From Phoronis australis (lineage: Eukaryota > Phoronida > Phoronidae), in NCBI GenBank assembly GCA_002633005.1, contig NMRA01000246.1, forward strand, positions 85,873 through 149,872: a stretch of DNA of 64,000 nucleotides, read 5' to 3'. How positions within the stretch are numbered: the stretch's first letter is position 1; each line of letters starts with the position of its first letter. Shown in pieces: positions 49,717 through 60,306 of the stretch. The position numbers and the translations under genes are program-made. Under the pieces are notes generated by a model. It made no database searches and was not told the origin of the DNA. It worked only from the letters and a program-made list of their open reading frames with translations.

Positions 49717-52302
49717 GTAACCATTGTGTGGTTGGTCTTTGTCTGTCCCCCTGTCCATTTGAAGACTTAAGTCGCCTGCTTCTGTGTCCATGTGAAACTT
49801 TGTTACTCCTTGCTACCTTGATGTGAGACACGGGAACAATATGATTGTATCGGTGATTTTGCAGAATTTGACAGTTTTTGTCTCACACTCGAATGATCAT
49901 TTTTTTGAACATATGTCTTGTCCAACAGTGCTAATTTATGTCTGTACTGTAAGTTGACTAAATTTCTCTCATGTAATTAAATCAGGTCAAGCTGATGAAT
50001 TGTCTTATGTGACAATTGATCTCCTAGAATTCCTTTTGCTCCCGTAATATGTCCCGCTACTCCTGTTACGGCAGTAAACCAGTGCTGTCCAATATTGTCT
50101 GGTGACGTTCCATTGTCGTCTAACCACCGTCATGTCTTGTTCTTATTTCTAGCGCATTCGTCGATGATTATTACGGCTAGTAAACAAAGTACGTCCTCTC
50201 CTAACAATCTGTGTTGTGCTGTGTCATGTCATGTTATGTCCATGCTAATCTCAACTAAATAGCTTTAGTCACTGTGTCGTATTTCTTTCATGAATATTCA
50301 CAATAGGCAGCACTGCTGCCGTCATGGTTACTATGTATGTGAATTAGGTTCACAGTGTTTTTACACCTGAATTACAAGCCAGAATTCCAGTTCATGTCAT
50401 GTTCACAGCTGATTCTTAGTGTTCTGCCAGGTTATTGTGAGACCAACAATAATTTGTGAATATTCTGTGAACAATGTTCATGACGTGGTTGCTTAGTCAT
50501 TAATATTGCATTGTATGCAAACAAGTATTTTTGTGAATATTCAGGGTATAAATGCGACATGGCTACTTAAATCTACATTTCGCTCCGTAAATTAACGAGC
50601 TGAAGAGGGCGAAATGCAACTTTAGCATCACTCTTTTACTATAAATACCCCACCCCCTACTGTTAGGAGAAAATTTGCATGAAAGATACTGGGAACTCTA
50701 AAAATATTCACATGTTGTTTGATTCAAATTGAAATGTCCATGGGATTTGCAAATATCACCCTTAGTTTTATTAAAGGTGGATTTCAATTTCATTTAACTT
50801 GGCTGTAATTTGTTAATACATCCTATTATAACTATAGGACTGAGCTTTGGTAATGGGAATTTACTATGATGAAGATGAAATTCCTTGGCTTTTCTATAAC
50901 ACTTGCAAGGGGTAATGGATGTAGTCGAGTTAGGTAGATTAAAAGCTTTACTTGGTGAGTGGGAACTCACATTTTGATGTTTTTTGTAGTTGGAAATTCA
51001 TGTCATCAGTGGCATGGTTCACTTTCTGGGAGGCACAACAAGAGAGTCAATTACAATGTAAATACATTACACTATGTTATGATTGATGGCAAGTCACAAA
51101 CGTTTCCAACTTTTTTATAACTGTGGTCCAATTCAAACACTCCACCCTATGTCGGTATTGGTTTTATAAGTTTCAGGGGTATGCCAGTTAGATTAGTTGG
51201 CACCAGTCTCCAATTCTCAGCACACCACTGTTTTGATGACTGTGGAGACAGATTACATGTCTTCTTCTCTCTGTTGTGACAAGCAGCTTTCAAAATGCTC
51301 AGATAACACAACACACTTGAACCGGGACCAGCTAAGTTTATAAGGTTCAAACTAATAATTGGGTTGTGTTTTCCTAAGCAAAATTTCAGAGTGTTTGTTT
51401 AACTTGCAGAGCAGAGATGAGTCTTGAGTGTGCATATGTAGTGTGGGTTTTGTTGTGGAAATTCATCTCACTTGAAGTGTTGAAACTTGTGAACACTGTT
51501 TTTCATTGAGTCATCTTGCAGTTTGTTGCATGCAGCATGTTTTGACACTAGTTCTGTAAATATTGCAGTTTGTTTTGTATTTTGATGCCATCCAGTTGGT
51601 TCGCCTCAACTGTCATCTTATGCATCTTGTGGAGAAAAGTGTGTTTTATTAGGATGCATAGCCATTTTCCACAGAATGACCATTTTTGAAGTTTGTCTGC
51701 ACGGCTCTGGTCATTAATGAAACTGGAATTTGTTTTACAAACTGTTGATTTTTCGATGAGAAGACCGTCTTTCTGAAACCTACTGTGATGTTACTTGTAC
51801 TCTGCTCTAGTCATATGGTGGTTTCTCTATACTGTATCTTCCTCCAATTACTTTCACTACACTTTGGGGTATAGTTATTGGCAATGGTGTGTGTCAGTAA
51901 ATACACAACATATATATAAACGTTAAGGATACCTTTTATGGTGTTTTTGGTCAGTTTGGTACATTTTCCTCAGTCTGTATACAAGAAAAATTAAGAATTT
52001 ATTAATTATAATTTACTGAAAGTTGTTGTTGTCACAGTCTGTGTACCCGCATGTTTGGTTTCGAAGTTTTCCCCAGTTGTATTTTGCCAAAGTGAGAGTA
52101 GCCTGCACTTTGTCAGTACTTTTTGCATTCTGTTCCTTGTTCACTGGGGATTAAATTCGAACGATTTTCTGGTTTTAATTGATTATTTCTTGTCTGCACA
52201 TTTTTTCTCGTTCCGCAAACTACGCTTGTCACTAATGTGTAGGCATCTGACTGAGTTCCCGGAATTATGCTAATTTCAAATGTTTGCTGTTTTCTCTTCC
52301 AG
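49717..52302 (+). other. Intron I-K (contains candidate microexon)
   Basis: Intron of 2.6 kb, interrupted by the 36-nt candidate microexon at 50153-50188. The stretch around 50420-50620 is word-rich, with an 8-bp inverted pair catttcgc and gcgaaatg near 50576 and 50610, and might be regulatory. Nothing else is supported. Confidence 0.7.
50153..50188 (+). CDS. CASKIN: Candidate 36-nt Caskin microexon
   Basis: A strong acceptor (gttcttatttctag) precedes exactly 36 nt and a donor gtacgt. The segment is phase 1 on both sides, matching exon I's exit and exon K's entry. Including or skipping it therefore keeps the frame. It adds roughly AHSSMIITASKQ and changes the following residue from D to N. 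No stop codon is created. Support is positional and phase-based; its inclusion in mRNA is not shown. Confidence 0.55.
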
Positions 52303-52373
52303 ACTGCACAGTTCAGAGGGCTAGGTCGAACCCCCAGTTCCCCATGCCTGGTTCATTCTATGCTAATCCACAG
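52303..52373 (+). CDS. CASKIN: Caskin exon K: linker
   Basis: A 71-bp exon encodes CTVQRARSNPQFPMPGSFYA followed by NPQ. It enters in phase 1 and leaves in phase 0. The acceptor is tctcttccag and the donor gtgaga, both strong. The sequence is polar and proline-containing, as expected for the unstructured region between the SH3 and SAM domains. Frame continuity with exons I and L is the main support. Confidence 0.8.
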
Positions 52374-53619
52374 GTGAGACAATGGCTTGATGCTGTGTTC
52401 AGATGCTAACTTTGACAAGGTGGAGCCTAGAATGGCACAAGGAGATTAATGTCCACCCTTGTTTACACGGCTCAACAATATGGAGGTGGAAGAGTTCAAT
52501 CAAAAATTGTATTGATGTACCACCTTGATTTATCTTGTCTCTGTTTGGTGCCTTGTCAAAAGTAACATGCAAAGTTTGAATCAATATCTCTTTTGTCACC
52601 ATAAAATTGTTTGTGACTCAGTTATTACAGTCTTACTTGAAAGTGTAATTCGCAATTCAGTCCTGTCTAGTTTGTGACTGGCGGCTTTCTGGCTTGATTA
52701 TCATGGGCCATGGTGTCTTTTGTCACAAAGTGTTCTGCTCGTCAATTTGGTGTTGCATTCCCCAACATCCAATGTAATGAAATTAGTTTACAAATTGGAA
52801 ATGACTTTTGCTGAAATGTATCTATCTTGGATTCATTGATTAGAAGCGAAGTTTTTGCTCTGTTTCATTGTTTTTAAAACTGAGCATCTGCTATTTACAA
52901 AACATTGCCTGTAACTGAATACTGTATGCAATTATCGGGTGGACTTTTCAGTGTTGGCGAATACCAAGAAATGATATTTAGTGTGTTCTGCCTAGAGGGG
53001 TACTCTGTTCTCTGGAGGGCTACTTGACACAGTTTGAGAGTAGAGTGTGCCGTTGAATAATTGCAATATCTACCTTTTCTGTCCGTCATATGGTTTCTCT
53101 CAGGACTGCAGGCAGTCTTACGATGCACCTTGACAGACAACCTTCAATGCGATCCTTCCTTTGACTTATTTCTGTATTTTCTAACCCTTATTATGTTTTT
53201 TTCTGGCACATGAATCAGTGAACGCTGGGTAGGGTTTTGAGTGGATTTTTTTCTGAAGAGTTCTCTACCACATGGCGGGTAAAATTGTGCTAACATTGTG
53301 CTGACACTCAATACTACCATTTATAATGCTTACACCACCTGAGACAATATCTGGACTTATCCTGAAATGGTACCTTTTAGGTAAAGTATCTGTCCAAGCT
53401 GATGACATACCTGAAAGGGCAAAATAACCACCTGAGTTGGCAGCATGTCTCTGCTAACCCCTCCTGTGGGTTGGCCCCTGTGAAATATACTCTCTAGCTG
53501 AACATTTCCAAATTCTCTTAGGATGAAAAAATCCGCTCCCGTTGCCTGCCTTGCTTGTAGGTTTTGTAATTTTCTACTTTAACATAGTCTAAATAGAAAA
53601 AGAGTGTATATCATCTCTG

Positions 53620-54060
53620 TACAGCATTTGCTGCAGTATCTCCTGAACCTGTTGAAGGATCTCCACGAAATTTGGCAGGTGTGTTCCCTTGAAGGTGATG
53701 ACTGCTGAAGACAACTTTACTTGCCATTGACCTACTGATGTACCATCTAATAGCAGTTTTAATTTATTTGTTCTTGCCTCTATATCTAACAAGTTTCTCA
53801 CTGGCTCTTTGTGAACTTTGAATGAGCTGACCATTGTTACACAGTTTTGGTATTTTGGTGCCATTTGTTGATGTTTGCCGCTCTATCTGCCAAACAGTTC
53901 AAGGGTTCGTCATGAAATTTACGACATATGTTCCTGTTGACGAGAGTATGGCTGACGTTGATTTTCTGACAGATCTGCATACCGATATTTGTTCTGGTGG
54001 CAGTCTCAACGTCACCTATTTTTTTGACTGGCACTGCACCCTGCAGACTCGATTTTAACT
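53620..54060. repeat. Diverged satellite-like repeat, site 2
   Basis: Words match the array at 46330-47420. Near 53640 there is tatctcctgaacctgttgaa, leading to acgaaatttggcaggtgtgtt; near 46390 there is the equivalent tatctcctaaacaacatgca followed by gagatttggcagatgtgtt. The gctgacgttgatttt word is also shared. ORFs on both strands here are repeat artefacts. Confidence 0.6.
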
Positions 54061-55450
54061 TCACTAGCCGTCTTCTTTCTAATGTGTGAAAGTAGATCTT
54101 TGTCATTTGCAATGCACATGTTGGATGGATATCTATGATCCGAGAAATTAATTTACTTTTTATGTAATGCTTTCTTGTCTGTTTGATCACAATGAAATGT
54201 TCTCAAACCTTGCCCCCTGAAATTTTGTATAATATGAATGTTAAGTGGCCCTCATGAATAATCATGTAATTGGCCGGGATCGTGTTTCACAGTTGGTTAA
54301 TACAAATCAAACATAATTTACATCTCGCTGGGAGACGGCATATTTAACGTCAAGTCTCTCTAGCTGTGCAGCCAATAAGAATGCATTTGTTGCGTGGATT
54401 TGTGGGCGATTGCTGCTTGGATTCGCTTGAAACAGTTGCAATATGTGCTTTGTTTGGCAACTAATAAGGTTGAATTTGTGAACTTGTTTAGGGAGCTTTC
54501 GTCTCTCTTGAGGGATTTGAGCAATTGGATAACAACGTGGTCAGTTTGATTACTGCGGATAATTGAACAGACATGTTCAAGACTATTTCATGGTTGCTAA
54601 TCATGTAGTGAAGATCTTGGTCTTTTTCTGTCTCTTTCTGAGTTTGTCCTTGCATGGTACAACTAAGAGGAGGAAAATGTGGATCACTGCTCAGTGGATT
54701 GGTGGTGGTGTCTAACAGGGTTACTATGGAGACGAGGCGATCTTGAACAGAAACATGCACATTTTCATGGATTTCTTATCATTCTACGAATCTATGGCAG
54801 TCTTGGTGCAGTTGCCTGGATATCAATGAGATTTCTGCAAAGTGGCTTTGGATTCAGTTGTGCCTAAGTGTATTTAAAAATGTCATTTTGCTGACTGAAA
54901 TGGTGCCAGTCTTCTCATTGTTGAATACACAATTTTGCCTACATTTGGAATCTGAGCGGTGTTTACTTAACAGCTTGAGACGACTGACAGTAGTATTGTC
55001 CTTGGTGCTGACAGGACATAAGAATTAGTCACGTGATCTGCGGACATTGACTGGCAATTGCGAGTAACAAATATGTCGTTCCTTGTGCAACTCCTAAAGT
55101 CGGCCACGATGCCATGTTTGAAGCAGAGTGACTACCGAACGCACATGAGAGTAAATAGATTTTCATATTTTTAAAGCATCTAACAAATTGTATTTTGCAC
55201 TTATATTTATGCAATTCACATTTTGTTAAACATGCTTTTTAACTATCAAAATCACAGTTATTCAAGTTGTATGAATAACTGCATATTTGTTTTAGAAGTA
55301 AAAATTAATGAAAATGAATTTACACTTACTGTTTCTCAGTCTCATATTTTGTCAATCTCGTATTTCTGTTAGGCTATCCTGTAATTGTTCCTGACATTGC
55401 AATAAACCAAACATGAAGTGGCTTAGTTCTATCTCATTAATCTTGACTTG

Positions 55451-55510
55451 TAATTAAAAACTGAAAAGAACTGTAGAATGTAATTAAAAACTGAAAAGAA
55501 CTGTAGAATG
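55451..55510. repeat. Perfect 30-bp tandem duplication
   Basis: Two exact adjacent copies of a 30-bp unit beginning taattaaaaactgaaaagaa. It is a recent local duplication or an assembly slip. Confidence 0.95.
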
Positions 55511-56447
55511 TGACGGGCACACACATTCCAGAGTGTGAAAAGCACCCAGAATTACTAATATGATGAATGATTCAAGAACTGTGTCGCCTGTTTGGTTATT
55601 CTAGGATCTAAAATAAGAGCAGTTTATTAGCTGTTCTTTGGTTGTTGTTTGTTAGGTGTTTTAGTCGTTCTTTGACAGTTGGTTTTCACATCATTAAGTA
55701 AATGATCAAAAACAATTTGGATTTGGCAGTTTAAGTGACCTTGAACCTGTAGCTATAGAAATCAAATAAAAAAATTAAATAAATTTGTAAATCTATTAAT
55801 GGTTACATACAAGTGATTTTGTTTGGCGTCTTCGATAAAAACGAAACTATTTTTCCCGTTGATTGAGAAAATGGCGTTGCAGCTGATTACAGGAAATGAC
55901 AGAAAATATGAGAGCTGGCGTGTTACTACTGAGTAACAACTGGAACTGGAAGTGGCTGTTTATCTGAGATTGATATAATTAGTATGTTTTTATTACTCTG
56001 CTAGGATTAGCCTAATATGACTGGACCAAGAGGAGCCATCTCATCAACAGCTTTGAAACAAAATTAATCTGTCTTGGTAAAGAAACCCAGTATTGATCTG
56101 CTTATTGTAACTTGATAAATAAACCCTAATTAGGGTTTATGAGACACTGACAGTTCCTTTATCATTATTCCCAGAGCTGGATTACGGAAAGCGTTGTTTT
56201 TGTGCTTAAAGTGTTTTGCCCACGTTCATGTTGGGGATATTGAGTTGAACTAAGGAGCTATTGATGTGCAAAGTGGTTTTAAAATTATGGCAGTTGGCAG
56301 TCTAGTTTTTATGTTGGTAAAATTATTTTTACACCACATTTTGGTGGATGTACTCTGAGGAGGATCTTTGATTATTGTAATTAAATGTCTGAAGTTGTTT
56401 GCATGATAAATTAATTCAAGACATTGGTGATCATTGCAGTGAGAATG

Positions 56448-56925
56448 GTTATAATTGAAATTATTACATTTATATTACAACGACACTGGTAGTTATAATT
56501 GTAATTATTACATTGATATTATAACGACACTGGTAGTTATAAATATAGATTATTACATGGCAAAGTCGTTATCCCCCGTTATCTAGAGCCCGAGTGGATC
56601 GTTTTTCTGTAAATTATGCGTCATATTTTTCATAGCGTATAAATGTCGGTGCAATGCCCTTTGCTGAACATGCGATTGTTGCGCGTGCTCATTTAAGTAT
56701 TCTATTTTCACATTCGATGACGTCAGCCGCTGAGTGGTGTAGTGGTAAAGTCGGCGACTCGAAACTCTTGACGCCCAGGTTCAAATCCGGCTTCGGTTTC
56801 CCGCCAAAATGTTATCTTACTAGTGAGATAACTTTATGGGTTATTACACGGTTGTATCTGCCATTCGAAGCTAATATTGTGGTATAATTGTAATTATTAT
56901 ATTGATATTATAACGACACTGGTAG
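56448..56925. repeat. 44-bp AT-rich tandem array interrupted by an insertion
   Basis: Units of 44 bp (starting gttataattg, ending cgacactggta) occur at 56448-56491 and 56492-56535, then a partial unit from 56536. About 320 bp of unrelated sequence follows, and the unit reappears at about 56881-56925. The inserted DNA carries the tRNA-like segment at 56725-56797. This looks like a SINE or other element inserted into a pre-existing minisatellite. Confidence 0.75.
56725..56797 (+). repeat. tRNA-derived SINE head (A-box and B-box)
   Basis: tggtgtagtggtaaagtcgg resembles a tRNA D-arm/A-box. ggttcaaatcc at 56778-56788 is a perfect B-box (GGTTCRANNCC). The spacing suits a tRNA. The acceptor and anticodon stems do not pair properly, so this is a tRNA-derived repeat rather than a working tRNA gene. 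A tgacgtca word lies just upstream. Confidence 0.6.
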
Positions 56926-57247
56926 TTATAATTAAGATGGAAGTGATCATATTTGTTTTAATATCTTGACACACAATAAATCAGCTGTTATCCTCTTTGC
57001 CAGTTTTGCTAGTTTGTGGTCCTTTTTGTCATCTACTGAAAAATATGTGCAGGTCTAGGAGTAAGTGGTAGATCAGTTGTAACCTGTTGCCATGGTACCA
57101 CCAGCCACCACCCCTCCCTCACCATCAATGATGCTTGTGTATTTGGTTCTGTCTCTTGTCCAGTGTGGTTGGCATAATCCATACCATCCTTTGGTACTGA
57201 ACAAATAGTTAATATTTTAATTTATGTCCTATTTCAACTTAGGTTCA

Positions 57248-57295
57248 TCATAGTCATGCAACAGAACCCCATCATAGTCACTCAACAGAACCCCA
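57248..57295 (+). repeat. 24-bp tandem repeat, in frame with exon L
   Basis: Two near-identical 24-bp units (tcatagtcatgcaacagaac, then ccca; the second has tcactc) lie just upstream of exon L. In the exon L frame they read HHSHATEP and HHSHSTEP. They become coding only if the upstream splice acceptor at 57241-57242 is used. Confidence 0.8.
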
Positions 57296-57359
57296 TTTTA
57301 TGAAGAAGTTTAAACTATGCCCTCTCATCACTGAAATAGTCCCGGTCAATTTCTTGCAG

Positions 57360-57533
57360 GCCCACCACTCCCCTGTGAGAACGCCCGGTACGCCAGAACA
57401 TATGCTGGAGCCTTTTCGATACAGTAGCGATGACCCACGGTCAGCCCGTGACAGTCCCAGCAACAGTAGTCGTAACAGCGCTGGGAGTCTAGATAGTGGA
57501 CGAAGTCATGGTTCCACCCAGTATGATAACAGG
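57360..57533 (+). CDS. CASKIN: Caskin exon L: serine/arginine-rich linker
   Basis: A 58-codon exon, phase 0 at both ends. It encodes AHHSPVRTPGTPEHMLEPFR, then a Ser/Arg/Asn/Asp-rich stretch including RNSAGSLDSGRSHGSTQYDN. Vertebrate Caskins carry similar Gly/Ser repeats (GSVGSIRSAGSGQS) between the SH3 and SAM domains. The acceptor is tttcttgcag and the donor gtaagt. The frame is open upstream to 57243 without a stop, so an alternative acceptor at 57242 would add 39 residues. No SAM domain is encoded. Confidence 0.85.
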
Positions 57534-58588
57534 GTAAGTAAAAGTGACACCTGTTGAGAACAAGAGTAAATAGAGTTGTGGCGCTGTTTGGTTGGTGATT
57601 GAATGGCAAGTGAAACTGACATTTGCCAGTAACCCGTTTGAGGTGAGTGACATTGTCGGCTGATGACAAGTTTTACGATTTTTCACTGTTGCATTCACAC
57701 AAGCGGACACCTTACACGATAAGCAGTAAACTACAACCGAAGTTGCACCAAATTCATAATACAGTACACGTCAAAAGTAATGGGACAAAATATTGTTCCC
57801 GGTCGTGACCACTCGTTAGTCATCGTCACAGGTTGTTTTAGATACCTGACGATGAATTTGAGTTTGCTCCAACTGGTAAAAACTGACATCAAACGGGCCA
57901 ATTTACTTAGATCATTGACAGGCAGGGATTGATGTGCCTGTAACAATATTGTGGATATTGAAGCTTACAAGGTGGTAAGATTCGTATGTTGTTGCAATCT
58001 GAACATGTGTTAGTGCTCAACAATTCCGTGCACCCGAGATATAACTGAAGAAGTTGTCTCTTTAGGAGTTTAGCCATATTACTACTGCACATAGGGACGT
58101 TTAAATGTTTCACTTAAAAAAGCGCAACATCCTAAAATGTATGTGAACAAAAAACGACCTTTCATTGTTGTCAAGTGTACCCATTGTGACCACCAGAATA
58201 TAAAATTGGGCGTGACAGAATTCACTGTTGTGATGTCACATGGCTAAAGAGTTGTGTATTGGATCTTTGCTATTTACATGGGTCATTATCTTGATTGATA
58301 CCCTACCTGCTTAGATTCACATCAGTAGAAGTCTATCTGGAAGCTACTTGCCAGTTGATTACCAGGCAGTCTAACTGAAAGTAGTTATCATCATTGTAAA
58401 GTCTTTCAGAAGAGCTGCTGGATTAGGTTCAATCAAAGTTAAATAAATAGCAGGCATCTACTTGTTGCCAGGGTGATAACCTGTGACCTTAGAGTGGATG
58501 ATTGGCGATGGTCACCTTTTTCCTGTTTATCGTCCTTGTTTTGGTCTAATTAATAAACGTCAGATCTCTGATAATTTCTGGTTTGCAG
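57534..58588 (+). other. Intron L-M
   Basis: About 1.1 kb. It contains a Tc1/mariner-like terminal inverted repeat at 57760. No supported exon lies between L and the 33-nt candidate at 58589. Confidence 0.7.
57760..57793. mobile_element. Tc1/mariner-like terminal repeat, single end
   Basis: tacagtacacgtcaaaagta then atgggaca resembles the Tc1-family end (TACAGT....CAAAAGT..TGGGACA), including the TA target dinucleotide. I did not find the matching opposite end, so this is a solo or decayed end. The interior to about 58130 has no transposase ORF. Confidence 0.45.
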
Positions 58589-58621
58589 TTGGGGCCTGGT
58601 GTGATGGGAGCATGCCTCAAG
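58589..58621 (+). CDS. CASKIN: Candidate 33-nt Caskin microexon
   Basis: The acceptor tttctggtttgcag and the donor gtaata bound exactly 33 nt in phase 0 at both ends, continuous with exon L. It reads LGPGVMGACLK. Vertebrate CASKIN2 has a GHGPGLL stretch after its Gly/Ser repeats; the resemblance is slight. No stop is introduced. Evidence is splice signals and phase only. Confidence 0.4.
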
Positions 58622-60011
58622 GTAATAATCTCCTGGTTTTCTCTCAAAGCTTTGTGGTTATTCTATTTCTAACACGCATTCTTGCTGATGCATTCCGTTT
58701 TCCCATACCTTCGTATCAGTGTTGATTGGTTTTAGACTGTAAATTCACATTGAAATGGTCTCTTATAATTGAAAAATATGCAAATTTTGCAAAAAAAAGT
58801 TGATACTCTTAAATTGTTAACCTCTACAATCATCAATTCGACCTCCTTAATTTGCCCCAAACATTCCTGAATCTGATTCTTCTCACCCGGTCAGAAGTAT
58901 ACAGTTCTATATAAGTCATCACCACATTACCTAATCAGCACGTGTTCCAAAATTTCAAATGCTTCGTTTGGTCAATCCCAGGTCCCTATCTCACATGTTT
59001 TTGCACAGCAATTAAGAATTGGACTTAATGCAAAAACATAAGCAGATTCCAGAAAAAAAATTATTTTGTTGGAGTTTTTCTAAGTGATTGACCCAGTTTT
59101 GTTCCCAAGAGACTTCTGTGGTCTGACACAAGTCATCACCTCACAGTTATTGGTAAAGAATTAATTTAGCCCAAGGCTGTTATATGTTTCATTCCATTAA
59201 ACCAAGAAGTAGAAGATACCCATCGGTAAATGTTTGTTTTCCTGAGAACCTGAACTACCTCTGATCCTTTAGAATTCAACTGTACTTCCCCTGGCTATTC
59301 AGTGGTCAATTCAGTCTATGGGAGAACTCACTCAGTGCTGGAGTAACTCGCATTTAACTGGCTATCTCATTGATGGATTTGATTGGAGTGAGAAATTGAT
59401 TAGATCTTCTCAGTAGCATGGCTGCAGTGATTAGGGATGAAGTGCTGTGCCTGTGGTAAGAAGTCTGTTGTGACCAGGGTCTGTGTTTGGGCTTACGGGT
59501 AATGACCTTCCACTATGTTGTGCTAGGATAACACTGCTAAGGATTGTGTAGGTTAGATATTGCACTGACTATATTACCACGGTATTTTTAATTTGAGGTT
59601 GGGTCATTGTGAAAGTTAGCAGGTATTGTACTGACCAAAAAGTGTGGTTGGTAGCCAATTTAAGGTTTTCCTCGAGTGTATCTTATATTTGACATTCATG
59701 TTTGGAGCTAGATCCAGATGTATTGCAATAATTATAACTCTGTAGTTTGAAAATGAAGCCCTTTATTGCTTTCTTTCGTTAACTTTTTTATCGAGGCGTT
59801 GGTGTTTTGTTACTTTTTAATTGCTTGCTCGTCAGTTTTTGAAACCTAGTCAGTTTGGTAGTTCACATGCTGTGCTAGTTGTATTGTCATGAATTATTAG
59901 AATTATTAAAATTTAGAGCATCTCTCTTACTAAGAGTTCTTGTAAAATAAAATTTCAAAAAGTATCAGGAGCCTAATCGTTCCTCCATAACACCGTGTAT
60001 TTCTCCTAGGT

Positions 60012-60306
60012 GTTGACTATGGAGTTTATGTTTACCAGTTGTTAATAATTGATGCCCCCTGCCTCTTTGACATGAAAGGGCCCCTTACTCTGTGTGCAGG
60101 ACATGAAAAGGCCCTGAATGGTTCTCACTGTGTCATTACACTGAATGACCCCAGTCCAGATTTAACACCCAATACTATGCATGTCACTCAATATCAAACT
60201 CCTTGTGGTGGATATGAAGAGCTGTGACCAACACTTAGTGAAATTAACAGATGAAGCATTAGAAAAGTTGATAAATAGATATGACAATCTTGATTATGGT
60301 GTGTAG
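60012..60306 (+). pseudogene. Possible frame-disrupted coding remnant, unknown
   Basis: Two overlapping + strand ORFs in different frames lie here. One runs 60012-60227 (VDYGVYVYQLLIIDAPCLFD and so on, no ATG). The other is 60181-60306 and starts MSLNIKLLVVDMKSCDQHLV. Both have fairly balanced residue use, suggesting one ancestral reading frame broken by an indel. I recognise no domain. Chance ORFs remain quite possible. Confidence 0.15.

Larger units (their letters stand above)
52374..57359 (+). other. Intron K-L
   Basis: Intron of 5.0 kb. It contains the second satellite-like site (53620-54060), a 30-bp tandem duplication (55451-55510), a 44-bp AT-rich array interrupted by a tRNA-like insertion (56448-56925), and a 24-bp in-frame tandem repeat just before exon L (57248-57295). 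Confidence 0.75.

Noticed and set aside
56725-56797. Functional tRNA gene on the plus strand
   Set aside because: A and B boxes are good, but the acceptor and anticodon stems do not pair; it fits a tRNA-derived SINE better.
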